From NCBI GenBank assembly GCA_011009095.1, contig VTPC01004672.1, positions 90,964 through 154,963 on the forward strand: a stretch of 64,000 nt of DNA, in the 5' to 3' direction. This document shows positions 11,045 through 23,125 of this stretch, piece after piece; the first letter of the stretch is position 1, and each line of letters begins with the position of its first letter. The notes under the pieces were generated by a model that did no database searches, was not told where the DNA came from, and saw nothing but the letters and a program-made list of their open reading frames with translations. A program made the position numbers and the translations under genes. The stretch comes from Ignelater luminosus (lineage: Eukaryota > Arthropoda > Insecta > Coleoptera > Elateridae).

Positions 11045-11888
11045 CTTTAGCTGCTCATTTCCTATAGATTGTAGATGTAACTAAAAATACGATTGCATGC
11101 AACAAAAGTTTCTGGACAAATATTGGTAACGGATTTTAAAAGAAAGTATAAATTTTATTCAACTCAGCAGTGAATATCTTAAAGTAGCCCAGTTTAACTC
11201 AATAATAAACAAATCAAACCTAAATGAAGGTCCTCATTTTTCTATAATATGGAATTTTGTCTTAACATCTCTCATTAGGCGTTATAAAACAGTTTCTACA
11301 TCAGTTTCTCTTACTTTTTGAAATAATAGGTATTTGCGCATTTGATCCTCATTTTGGACTCCTTTCCATTCGTTGCTGTAAATCATTTTGTTTAGCAAAG
11401 CCGGAAAATCTTTCGTCGAACGTTTCTATTGAATATTGGATGGATTGTCGGTTTTCGAAACAAAGCGTTTGCTATGCCTTTCCAAAAATTTATTTGTTGT
11501 GCGAGCGTAACGACAAGAAAAAAGATTTGACCAGAACATAACATCGTCATTAGCATGATGAGTAATAAAATCAACTAAATTTGGTAGACATCTCGAGTGA
11601 CAATCATATTAACATTAAATCGACGGTTTTAGGCAGATTTAATCAATGTATACCTTCTTCACATTCATATAACCATCCTAAGAATATTTTCTTTCCTGGA
11701 AATTCTAAAAATCTCGTTTTTTGGCTATTTCCCCACCTACAAGTAAATGCTCTTTCTGAACTCTTTTAGTTTATACACCATCATTGCCAAAACTAACTCT
11801 GGAAACTATCTGTCAAATAGATAAGCAAGGTTGTTATGTGTTTTTATTTTTCTAGGCAACTAGAAGACTTAATTAGAAAACCCTATTA
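11045..11888. other. AT-rich DNA without recognised gene
   Basis: No supported feature. Overlapping 60-residue frames on both strands at 11392-11769 carry no motif. Confidence 0.55.
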
Positions 11889-11890
11889 TA

Positions 11891-12576
11891 CAGGATGTTT
11901 ATTTTAAGCATGTCAGAAATTTAATTATTGAAACAATCGTTATTAATCAATTAAATTTAAATTTAAAGTGAACTTAAGCTGAAACTGCAATTGAGATACA
12001 AGGTGTTAAAAGTACGTACGCCTCTTCCAAATTTCCGCCACTGATTGAGTTGTAAATTACAACAACATGAAAGGTAACAGGCATTTCATACACCACACAT
12101 GAACTACTGCTTAGTATTTCGGCTTTTTTCCGGGTTATTCGAAAAATACAAGATCTTTATTATTAAACAATGAGTTGCGAGAGTTTAAAAAATATCATAT
12201 TTCTCGAACATAGTGTATTATACAAACACTTTTTTTTAATAAATAAAGTGTAAAGTTTAAAAACATTAAATTTAGCCAGTTTTTCAGTGGCGTCGTAATG
12301 TATTTTCTTCCAAAGAAGTGTGCATATTCCCCATACATATCCACCCGTGATATGAGCAATAGCTACAGAAACTGCATATAGGTAAATTTGCTAGAGTGAA
12401 AACCATACAAGAAACTGCAGCTCAGTAGCGCATGAAAAAGAAATTCTCAATAAAACGCCCTGTGTCTGGAAGACTAATCGTTTTTCTATATGACTTTATA
12501 GGACAAGGTACACTCTCGTATGTTTAGGTGTTCTGTCGTCTCCTGGGTTTTTGACATACTTAAAGTAAACATCCTG
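11891..12576. mobile_element. TA-flanked non-autonomous element, 686 bp
   Basis: The left end CAGGATGTTTATTTTAAGCA matches the inverted right end CAGGATGTTTACTTTAAGTA, with about 26 of 30 terminal bases the same. TA lies at 11889-11890 and 12577-12578. No coding region is present. It is a MITE of Tc1/mariner type whose parent family is not in the window. Confidence 0.7.
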
Positions 12577-12830
12577 TATAATACAGAAATTTATCATAAA
12601 ACTTTTGTTACATATATTATGGCGAAAAACGAATAAACAACAGCTGCAATAAGATCTTCAGATATGACGATTTTACAATTTTCTTTTTATTGTTTTGGCG
12701 ACTAGAACCAGTTATACAAGGCGAAGATAGAGTCATAGAAAATACCAAGCTAGTTAGTGATTGGCAAGGGATCGCTATTTGTAGAACATAGTAGAGTGCT
12801 AGCGAAGAACTCACAATGGATAACCTATAG

Positions 12831-13434
12831 TACATGTCAAACCTTTTTGTCCGATTTAGGATTAAACAGCTAGAATTTAAATTCATATTTATTTTCAATC
12901 ACGTCACACCGAGGGCCGTATTCTTCGTCAGTTTTTAAACGAAGACGCATATTGTAGTAACATAAAGTAAAATACAAGCACCAGACGTGTCACGCGAATA
13001 TCGACCGAACAGCTGAGTTAAATGCTGTTAATATAAGGATCATTTTCACAAAAAAAGCATTAGGTACTTCAGTGATTATTGTAGTTGAGCAGTGTTCTGC
13101 AATTCTCAAACATTTAAATAAAGAATATACTTAGCAATAGAGTTATCGAAAAAACCTTTCAGAACTGCTGAACCCTGCTAAGCTACAACCAGCTGTAAGT
13201 GTATAATATGTTTTTAGGAATATGACCCTTATGTCAGCAGCGTTTGACTCAGATGTCTGGTCTATATGCGCGTGACTCGTCTGTAGTTTGTATTTTACTT
13301 TATGTTACTACAATATGCATCTTCGTTTAAGAACTGGCGAAGAATACAGCCCTCGGTGTGACGTGATTGAAAATAAATATGAATTTAAATTCTAGCTGTT
13401 TAATCCTATGTCGGACAAAAAGGTTTGGCATGTA
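12831..13434. mobile_element. 604-bp foldback element
   Basis: The arms 12831-13053 and 13209-13434 are inverted copies differing at scattered positions, with ends TACATG(T/C)CAAACC and a loop of about 155 bp. The outer TA may be part of the end or the target duplication. The transcript of either strand would form a long hairpin. There is no coding region. Class II foldback/MITE is inferred from structure. Confidence 0.75.
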
Positions 13435-13719
13435 TTTTATAACAGTAATGTGCAGAAGGAGGAATGAAAAGATTCCAGAGGAGTGAAGTTGCATTTATCT
13501 TGCTGGCGTCATTTAGTTAAGATGCTTTCTTAGAAGACACAAGTAAATATGCTCCTATCCTTTCATCTAGATCTAGTCCTTGATAAGATTACAAAAAGTA
13601 AAAATTATGAAGAAATTTCTATCCAGTACAGTGGGATTGGTATGCCATTATATCTTGTTTCTCAATAACTATTAATTTACTTAAGCACCATTCTGTGATT
13701 AAAAGTTTCTTGTTGCTTA

Positions 13720-14991
13720 CCAGGTGTATACCTATGAAATGAGACTTTTAGCTATTAGACCACAGATGTCGCTAGGAGTAGTTTTAAACTGTCCCAAATG
13801 TCTTATTTTTTTCGTCTGTCATCTGTCAACAATATTCAATTCATTGTTTGTGATGTTTCATACAACAACGCATTTTTTTCGCTCTTAAAAATGTCGAATT
13901 TCGTGCCTTCAAACTACGATTTGCGGACATCGTTGATTTTCTGTTATCAATTGAAGAAAAACGCTTCTCAAGCTCATCAAATGCTTATAGAAGCTTACGG
14001 TGGACATGCTCTAAGCAGAGCACAGTGCTTCAGGTGGTTTGAAAAATTCCGAAGTGATGATTTTAGCGTGGAGAACGAGGAACGTGGCCGGCCACCGAAA
14101 AAGTTTGAGAACACCGAATTGCAAGCATTGTTGAATGAAGATGATGGTCAAACGCAAGAAATGATGGCAGAGCAGTTGGGAGTGACCCAAAAAACCATTT
14201 GCAAACGTTTGAAAGACATGGGCATGATTTTAAAGGTCGGAAGATGGGTGCCGCATGAACTGACTGAAAGACAGCAAGAGAACCGAAAAACCACTTGTGA
14301 AATGCTGCTCTCCCGGTTCAAAAGGAAGTCTTTTTTGCATCGAATCGTTACGGGTGTATTTCTCCAATCCCAAGCGTAAACGATCGTATGGTCCGCCCAG
14401 CCACAAGCCAAAATCAACGGCCAAACCAAATCGCTTCGGCCGCAAGGCAATGCTGTGTGTTTTCTGGGATCAGCATGGTATGATTTGGTACGAGCTATTA
14501 AAACCAGGTGAAACAGTTGACGGTGCACGCTACCAACGACAATTGGCCGATTTGAACAGCGCTATACACCGAAAACGCCCAGAATATGCCGATCGGCGTC
14601 ACAAAGTAATTTTTCTTGATGACAATGCACCACCACATCGAACAAGAGCGACCCGGGAATTGGTGGAGACGTACGATTGGGAACCGCTGGTGCATGCGGC
14701 TTACTCACCAGACTTGGCGCCTTCCGATTATCATTTGTTTGCATCGATGGGCCACGCACTTTCCGAGCAGCGCTTCAATTCTGACGAAGAAGCCAAAAAA
14801 TGGCTCGATGATTGGTTTGCGGCCAAAGACGGCCAATTTTTTTGGCGCGGCATTCACAAATTGCCTGAGAGATGGGTAAAATGTGTCGCTAGCGATGGCT
14901 ATTATTTTGAAGATTAAATTTGTAACCATTTTTTGTTAATAAACGTTTAAAGTTGAAAAAAAAAGTCTCATTTCATAGGTATACACCTATG
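13720..14991 (+). mobile_element. mauritiana-type mariner, 1272 bp
   Basis: The TIRs share AGGTGTATACCTATGAAAT followed by GAGACTTTT, with small differences in the first three bases. TA flanks at 13718-13719 and 14992-14993. The length is normal for a full mariner, with one transposase gene between the TIRs. The encoded protein closely resembles the Mos1 group of mariners, as I recall it. Confidence 0.9.
13891..14917 (+). pseudogene. mariner transposase with D1 deleted
   Basis: DD34D transposase that would bind its own TIRs and excise and insert the element at TA. The ATG at 13891 gives MSNFVPSNYD, matching the family start; the frame is also open upstream but is not needed. The HTH region runs to about residue 110, followed by the WVPHEL linker. 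After HRIVTG (14355) the expected DEKWI-like codons are absent and reading continues one base out of frame with YFSNPKRKRSY. The coding length is 1027 bp, and 1027+14 gives 347 codons, so a 14-bp deletion fits. It removes the first catalytic Asp and shifts the frame. D2 (LDDN, 14621-14623) and D3 (APSD, 14726-14728) remain, 34 residues apart. No other stop lies in the path to TAA at 14917. Confidence 0.9.
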
Positions 14992-14993
14992 TA

Positions 14994-15356
14994 TATTTCC
15001 ATCAATTTGTGGGACAATATTAACTAACCTATGTGAAACTATGTACTTTAGCCATTTAAATATAGACAATAAATAACAAAGTTTGCTTCATGGTTTGTTC
15101 TATTACTAAAGTTTTTGTCAAGACAAATAAGTTAGAAGTATATTGAAGATTTTGTAGTGCCGTGAAAATTAATCAATGAAGAAACGCTAACATTATGCTT
15201 TGTTATATTTAAAAACAGTTAATAATTGTGTTGAAGGATAGGAAGCTGAAGATTAAGGACAAAAACTACAATTTATCTAGTTCCAGTTTTAATGGCCATA
15301 CAATATGCAAGCCTGTAAAAATGCACATTTTTAACAAGAATTATTACTTTATGACC
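14994..15356. other. Spacer between transposons
   Basis: 363 bp of AT-rich DNA. Nothing recognised. Confidence 0.6.
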
Positions 15357-15358
15357 TA

Positions 15359-16573
15359 CACTAGTGGAATTAATTCTGGACACTTCTAAAAGTTTTTAAA
15401 ATTTTGCATTTATTGATCATTTCTACGTTATAATCACTTATACCTTATATTTTTATCAAAGTAGGTTTTATTATAATTATTACTACATAATCATAAGCCG
15501 TCATTTATCAAATTTGTAGTGAGAAATTAAGCAAAAACACGATTTTCTAGACACAGTTTTACTATACAAAAAAAAATACAATTTAAACAACGAAAGAAAG
15601 TACAAAAAAATAATATTTTGTTAGATATCATTTGTTTTTAAGTACAGCTTCGGTAAGTCGAGGTACGGAGTGCACCAGACGTTGCAGATGTTCAGGTGTA
15701 TTCACATGACACCAGGCCTGAATGATGGCCTCTATCAGCTCTCTTATTGCTTGGATTTTTTCGTGATACCATCACTTTCAGCCTTGACCATAAATGTTTT
15801 GTAAAATTTAAATCTGGACTATTACCTGGCGAAGGCAGGACAGTCATGTGATAGTCACTGAGCCATTTCTTGCAAATCCTGGTGGTGTGGCATGGCGATT
15901 TTTTCTGCTGGAAGATGCACAAATTTGATTGTAGACAACCGTTTCACTTTGAACAGTGCTTCTTGGTACTTTTTGGCATTGGTACTGCCCTCAATGACAG
16001 CCAGCCGTCCCACACCATGGCTAGCCATGCTGGCCCACATCATTACACTAATTGGGTGCTTCATAGTAGCCGCGGTACACTTCGGCAAAAGATCCTCACC
16101 AGGTCAGAGCCGAACAAACTTCACCCCGTTACTGCCGAAAATCCTGATTTTCATCTTTTCACTCCAAATAAATTTGCCCCAGTCTTGTGCCACCTAGTCC
16201 TTGTGTCCAGAGCCCAATTGATGAGTTTCTGCCTCTCCGTCTGGTTCAGATACGGCATGATCAAGTTGATCTGTATATAACCAGTATGAAGCGGGCAAGC
16301 ATTGACTTTCATTATTCTCTACTAATGAGTCCAAACAAGGACGAAATGATCGTCTGGATAGTACGACAGGCAATGCTTGCACGAATTTTTTGAAACTTTA
16401 TTTGTGGGGAGACATTATCAATTTTTGTCTTGATTTATTGAACCAATAAACTCTACTATAAGTTTAGAACAACCTTTTATTACACATAAAAGGCGTAGCA
16501 GAAAATACATTTTCTATAAATATCAAAAAGAGCTAATTTTTATTAAAAGTGTCCAGAATTAATTCCACTAGTA
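15359..16573 (-). mobile_element. Tc1-like DD34E element, internally deleted
   Basis: The TIRs of about 27 bp, ACTAGTGGAATTAATTCTGG then ACACTT, are inverted at the two ends. TA flanks at 15357-15358 and 16574-16575. At 1215 bp it is shorter than a typical ~1.6-kb Tc1 relative. The DNA-binding half of the transposase is not recognisable, so an internal deletion is likely. The remaining coding is on the minus strand. Confidence 0.8.
15690..16270 (-). pseudogene. Tc1-like transposase relic
   Basis: Reading on the minus strand across several frames gives LNQTERQKLINWALD, FIWSEKMKI, then IFGSNGVKFVR, MWASMASHGVGRLAVIEG, KICKKWLSDYHMTVLP-like text (here RICKKWLSDYH) and GNSPDLNFTKHLWSRLK. These match Tc1-family transposases in order. 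The first catalytic Asp, expected in WSDE, is Glu here, and PIEN, which holds the catalytic Glu, has become FTKH. Frameshifts and stops separate the blocks and the N-terminal HTH is missing, so the protein is dead twice over. Confidence 0.75.
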
Positions 16574-16575
16574 TA

Positions 16576-19500
16576 CATTTTGAGAAATTGTCTCGACCCA
16601 AGAAGTGCATATCAATTACCTAAACGTACTACGAGAAACCAGGATATCTTTAAAAGAAATTCTAGATTTTCCTGGTAGAGTTTGTTGTACGATATCATTT
16701 TCCACAGTATGGCAACCTTAGAGTTTTCCTTAAGAATGTCTTCATAAGCAATGAAAAATCACAAGTGCTTAAGGAATAGTAATTAGTTGATATATCAAAT
16801 TACCTAGTACCTATACATTGTTCAGTGTTGAGTTAGCAATCTTTCATTGACTGTAACCCAAAATTTAAAAAAAAATCTTTTCCGGAAGCTTCAAGTTGAT
16901 AGTAACTAAGTAACACAAGGCTAAACTAATCCACTCAATAATTGTTGATCGCAAGAGACATAGTGGCAAGTAGATTATAGGGTGCTGTCTTTGAAAGCCA
17001 TTAACGATACGCAAAAGTATCACTTACTGACGAGGTTTAAGAAACCTTTATATAATAATAATTATAGTAAAACAATAGCAGTAAAGAAACACGTCATTGA
17101 ATGACTGAATTTTCTTAACTTTGTGTTAAATTGTAAAAATTTTCTAATTCAACAGTCACAGCAACGTTATAAAAAGAAGTAACCCTTTCACCTATTTTGG
17201 TCTTTTGTCCGTACCTTCATGTTTATAAAGTAAGCAATGAATTTAGAATTTACATATGGGTAGATACATTTTGTATTGACACAACTGCGAGTGAACTCAA
17301 CTGTACATGATTTATAACAGAAAAATTGCAGATACTGCTTGAACCGTGTAGGTTAGGAAAAAGAAGGATAAAAGAATTTTGTGTACACGGTGCTAACCAG
17401 CTGTTCAGAATAAATACCAATAAGCAAGTACTATCGTGTTCTAAATGTAAATGCGTAAATATTCTATAGTCTACTGTTTTAATTAGTAATGTTTAAAATT
17501 ACTATAATAGATGCTTGTTTAAAGTATTTTATGAATCTATTTAATATACCCTTAGAAAGATAAAAAAGTAAGTATTTGGTAATTTCTAACTCTAATCATG
17601 TTTAACAGTTTAAAACTAATATTTACTCATCATATTTGAACAGAATTAGTACGTAACTGAAAATCAAATAAACAGCATGCCGGCATTATTAACTATAAAA
17701 CCCGCAGATCCTTTTAGATGAAACATTCAGTTAGTGGATGTTTATAAAAGGGCATATTCCAGATGAGCCTGGCAGTAACTTTATATTCCGGGTGGCTGAA
17801 ATTTAAGGGTCCGGTTAAGTCCCAAGGCAGTTCCACTGTTCTCGGAACTAATTACCTATTTCCCAATGCATGAAGATAAATAAAGTAAGGAATAGGAGTT
17901 TATAACTTAAGGTCCGCAACAATATTTATCTTACTAAAGATATTATGTAAGCAGACAAGCATAAACCGTACTAAATACATTAAATTAATATTATAAAAGC
18001 TGTTTCATTTTCGGTGCTTTACGTTTACCTATTTAATTAATACAAAACTTAAATAAAATCTGTTATCCTTGTCTGATGTACTGTTGTGCTACTTCGCTAG
18101 ATATAGATTTAAATACATCCAAAGGGAAGTATTCGTCTCGCAAAGCCATTATTAGTTAGATATTTTCCACGGAAACTCCGATCGTGCCCTTCGCAGCTAG
18201 TTATGAGATTCCTTTCACCTTTATCGTTTCAGGGAACACTTAAAACGTGCACAATATAGTATGGGATAATAATGCAGCCTTCATTGTGTTGTGTGTCATT
18301 CACTCACTATCCAATCAAAATGGAAATCATTGTTTAGCTTGAATGTGTAGGTTAGACAGATACTAGAGAATCTCATAATATGTATGTACTTCAATAGTTT
18401 CGAAATCTGTTCATTAAAGCGTGTCGTATTAATAAAGGAAGAAGAGCAAGGACGACGCAGCAATCAAAATGTCCTTCACCTTGTACATTTGTAGATAGTT
18501 AATTTGAAAACTATTTTAAATGTTAAATCAAAAAGTATTTAGGTTTTTGCTTTTTTATCTTTAGAAATATCCTACGTGCGTTACGGAAAGTTAACCTCAA
18601 TTCGTATAACTATATTACTACTATACGGAATTTTCAATTTAGTTCATCCATTTGTGGAATTAAACAACGAAGACAAAGATGTTAAACAGAATTATTTGTA
18701 AGGTATTTCAAAATAATTTTAACTAAACTTGCTTGAAATATTTTAAGTTTTATAGTAGAAGTTGCTTTCCCCGAGTTAACTAATAGATTCAACACTGAAT
18801 AAGAACATAATTTTTTATGTGAATTCTTAGCATCCTTATATCTGTTGTACCACTTATCAATTGACCTTAATCCAAAAAGGAATAAAAGGAATAAAAGTAC
18901 TAATAATAATAAAAGCGAAGATATATGATTCATAAAAATAATATTTTGTAATAACTAAATTTAGTGGACTATCTATTCTGTAATAAAAATGAAATGAAAG
19001 AATTGAATGTATAGATCACTTTATTGAAAGATATGAAAACTTCTATGATCACAGAAAACGATAAAGCGCCGAATTTATCTACCTACGGTTATTATTAAAG
19101 CTCCAATTTATATTTTTAATAAATCGGTAACATATCTATCTGAAACACAAAGACCGGCATTCCGACTAAATTAATTGCGCTTTAGATTATAATTTAAAGA
19201 TTATTATTATGAGTAAAGGTTTCATAAACGCTGCGGTCGTAAAGTTCGAAATTATTTAATTTTTAAACGATGGTTTTCAATTTTTCAGTATTTTTTAATA
19301 TAATGATGGTGGGTAGAAGAAGAATATGCAAAAAAGTTTAGAGGTCTGTGGGTTTTTTTTACAAAACAAACAACTTTCCCCATAATAAAGCTATTTCAAA
19401 CTTTACCACTGATGTGCTGTATGAAAGGAGCTATATACGTATGATATTTTTATTTAAATTATAACTATATAACCGCAAGACACAATCATTGATTAGTACA

Positions 19501-20426
19501 AAAACCAATGAAAGAACAATGTAGAAAGTCTTCAACAATGCATTTTAATAAGATTTTTGTTTTGATAAACAGATTTTAAAAATGGTGATCTCCCTTACTA
19601 GGTTTTTTAAGACCCATTATTTCAAAGAAAAGATCTACACATTATCGTCTTTTGTTTCTTTTTTTTATTTAAACGTTATCTATACAGCTGTGTAAGTAAG
19701 TACATTTACAATAATTGAGATAAATGGGGCAGACCTTGGAGAACACAATATAATCACAAATAGCAAATGATTCCATCGATAGAATGACTGCAAAACGGAA
19801 ATAAACAATCTGCAGTCTCTTATCCTAAACATAACCCTCTATTTTGATAGACAAAAATACTAAAAACCAAACGTAAGGTCCACGCAAGGCGGTAAGGTAA
19901 GATTAAGGCAAAACATTCTTAATGAAGAAGAATTAAACAACCGCAGATAACTACAATTACAAAAGCTCTTGTTATACAGTAGCGACAATGTAATAAACCT
20001 TATCAAAAGTTCACAAACTGAACATTATGTAAATAAATTTTCTGTAATCTCAAGAATACTAGAGTAATTTATAATCAAATCCAGTAAACTTCCAAGAAAG
20101 CTCAACCTGTCTCTGACCTACATAACATCCTTTCGGACTTATACATTGATACGTCCATAGCGTTCCCCCGGTGTCCTTATTCAACGAGAAGGTAACATTT
20201 TTATGTTGTGTTTTGTGTTTGTGCCAGCGTTATAATTTAGTGTTGTACTTTTAGTTAAATCTCCAAGCGACTTAGAATAAAACTTTAAATTATTTTAAAA
20301 TGTACACTAGTGTGAAGTACTAACACAATGGGTACCATGCTGCTTGCTTAAGTTTTGCAATTATACCACATTTTCTGTTTCCCACCCATTTTGATATACT
20401 TTTTGCTTCATTTGATACCAGAATCA
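16576..20426. other. AT-rich DNA without recognised gene
   Basis: About 3.9 kb in which I recognise no coding similarity, RNA gene or paired terminal repeats. Short frames, such as 83 codons at 18682-18933, have low-complexity hydrophobic content. A pyrimidine tract ending CGTTTCAG near 18231 looks like a splice acceptor but has no coding support. Confidence 0.5.
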
Positions 20427-20429
20427 AAA

Positions 20430-21446
20430 CGTCTTCTTCTTTTTCTTCTTTCTAGGACAACGTCCTGTTCTTTTTGCATAGTTCCTCCTTTGACGCCTCT
20501 TCATTGGATGTTGAGGCCCAGCTGTCTTTCCTCCTTTTGGGGGTCTTCCCGGTGGTCGTCTGCTGTTTTGTTTTCCTTGTTTGGCTAGTCTCTCCCTGTT
20601 CATGCGCTGGGCATAGTCCCTCCAATATCTATTTGTAACAAATTTCATCACATCTATTCCGCATTCTTCTCGTACTCTCATGTTTCTGACTTTGTCTCTT
20701 AAGGTTCTGTCTGTTATTGTTCTCAATGTTTTTATTTCGGTCGTTCTCATTATCTGTTTGGTCTTCTTTGTTTCACTTCTCGTTTCCACTCCATAGGTTA
20801 GAATCGGCTTCACACATGCTTTATGGATTCGAGTCTTACTCTCCATCGTCATATTATATCCTTTAGCTGTTCTAATATCATAGTTGTCTTAAGGGGATTG
20901 ACTTCATACCTCTTCTATCACATCTCTACTACTTGTTACGTTGATCCCTAAGTACTTGAAATTTTTTACCTGCTCGATTATTTTTTGTCTACCATTAACT
21001 TACATCTGATTGGCTTCTTGGCGAAGACCATTGTTTTTGTTTTTTCCACAGACACTTTCACGTTGAGCATATAACATAAACAGCGGCTTGTCAAATTCAT
21101 TGGCTTTCTCTATTAGTTATCTGAGGATAAATATGCCATCTGTGGTGGAGCGGTTATTGCGGAATCCTTGTTATTCTTCTCAAAAACCTAGGGTCTCTAC
21201 TATTCGTTGTGACAGTATTTTTGTTAATAGTTTGGCGGTGCTGCGTAGTAGACTAATTCCTCTGTAGTTGGTTGGGTCTCTTTTCGTTCCTCTTTTAGGT
21301 ATGAGAATCGTTACACGTTTCCTTCATTCATTTGGTACTGTTACTGTCTGGACGATCTTTTCGAATAAGGCAGTTATTTCTTTGATTAGATCCGTGCCTC
21401 CGTATTTGATCATTTCATTGTGGAAGTTATTAATATCTGAAGCCTT
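20430..21446 (-). pseudogene. LINE reverse transcriptase, 3' half
   Basis: Minus-strand blocks in order are NNFHNEMIKYGGTDLIKEI, RVTILIPKRGTKRDPTNYRG, SLLRSTAKLLTKILSQRI, then IIEQVKNFKYLGINVTSS and an ORF with KACVKPILTYGVET, RTITDRTLRDKVRN, WRDYAQRMN and RRPPGRPPK. The NYRGI and KYLG motifs belong to the finger/palm and thumb of non-LTR reverse transcriptases. The FADD catalytic box is not clearly preserved. Several stops and frameshifts are present. The last ORF (20424-20852) runs into the purine-rich tail. The product would have copied LINE RNA into the genome at a nick. Confidence 0.75.
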
Positions 21447-23121
21447 TGTTAAGATCTTAGTATTTATAACACTAAAAGTTCGTTTCCGCGATAATTATTT
21501 CAAATTGGGATGCGTGGTAACCTCTATTAAGGAATAGGGTTATGAAGAATAGTTGCTTTCGCGGGATAGCAATCTGCATAATTAAGTTACTGTATGAGTT
21601 GTTTTTGCGCGCGGCACGCAAATTAGGGCGTGTCCAACACCATTAGGAGGAGTCAGGATTTGGGAAGTGTGCAAGAAGGTTGTCGAGTTCTGGTGGGGAA
21701 ATTTGTGGTTAGACGTTTTTCCTGGAAAGTTCATTGTTGGTGGCCGATTAAATTATCGTTTTTTTGAAGCGTGTTTTAAGCATCAGGGTAGTACTGGATT
21801 TCGAAAAAAAACATATTGCAGGAAGCAGGGCGTCGTCCTTTTTCCTTCGCTGTGTAAGCGGAAACTTTAATGGGTACGCCATCACCCTGATCCCCTCATC
21901 GCTGCGTGGAATACAGCCAGTTCACGGCGTCTCTAGTAATTAAAGATGTAGTTGTTCATGTGAACCAAAGTTTGGATTGTACAGCTATTCAAAGGTTAGT
22001 AAACACAAATTAAGACCGCAGTGTTTACGTACGTTTGGCCTCAATAAGCAAAGTGCTTTCAAAGCTTGTCCAGTGGAAAAACAATTAGGTTTTCCTTGGT
22101 ATAAATGTAAAGATATAACGACTATTTTTTTGTATAATCATTGTGATGTTGTGTTCGTTCTAGTTCAGTATTTGTTTTAACAAATAATGAATTTATAATT
22201 CAGTAACGTCAAGTGGAAAATTATAATGTGGACCAGTCCTATCTTAATCATAACTATTTTGCTTGTTTTTAATTTGGACGTATGAATGAATTTATGGTCG
22301 ATTCTTATTAAATAAAATCAGATATTTCCTTTTCTTAATGTATTAAGTGCAGTTGTAAGCTATTTATAGGATGTCGACGGGGCTCACGCAGGTGTTTGCG
22401 TTTAGGGAAATCCCCTCGAGTGTCACTGGCCAGAATTCTGCACAGTAAGATTTAATACGATTATTGACGTTTATTTTATAAAGTTTTATGTATTTTGTAT
22501 AATCCCTGGTTTATTTGCTTTATTTTTTTTTTGTTTTGTATGTAATGTTAACTTCCTTTTTTTTTATTTTATAATAGATTTGTTGTTTGAAGACAGCCTT
22601 ATTATTGGACTTGCATACACTGGTTTAAGTGAAAATATTGAAGTCACCCAAGCACTTTATTAATTTGATTCAGTTATATTAAACTTAACTAGTAAAGGAG
22701 ATACCGGGTGACTCAGAAAACATTGATACACTAAGTGATCCAAAAGAAGGACTTGATGATTTGATTTAATTCTTCCAAATTTAATTTAAGAAACATATAT
22801 ACAGAGTGAATTGAAAATACTCCTGTATAGGGGGGGCGGTTTAACGCCTTGAATAAGTTTTTGTTTCAGAAAGCTTAAGTATTTTTAAAGTTGTTGCCGA
22901 TTTAAGGGCGACTATGGTCCTTTTGAATCTTGTTATCTGGCTGAATCTATAGTGACGCCTTTTAATAATATCGATTTTGAGCTATTTTAGTGGTAGGTAA
23001 GCATTTCGAACCTAGCCGTCTTCGACTGTTTGCTAGTCTGGGTATCAGCGAATTTAGTTCTTCGTGCCTTTTAGTCGCTGATTATAAGCCTGTGTCTTAA
23101 AGTTTATTTTGGCACGTAACA
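21447..23121. mobile_element. Solo-LTR-like insertion, 1675 bp
   Basis: Termini are TGTTA at 21447 and TAACA ending at 23121, the TG...CA ends of LTRs with a 5-bp inverted repeat. CCTT lies directly outside on both sides (21443-21446 and 23122-23125). Removing the insert and one CCTT rejoins the LINE reading across ..LKNRKASD.. I see no internal direct repeat that would define two LTRs, and no gag or pol similarity. A solo LTR left by recombination is therefore the best reading. Orientation and family are unknown. The part at 21600-21950 is noticeably richer in GC than its surroundings. Confidence 0.65.
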
Positions 23122-23125
23122 CCTT

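Noticed and set aside
14148-14528. Several minus-strand open frames of 65-126 codons across 14148-14929
   Set aside because: They are antisense shadows of the mariner transposase at 13891-14917, whose own motifs explain the open reading.
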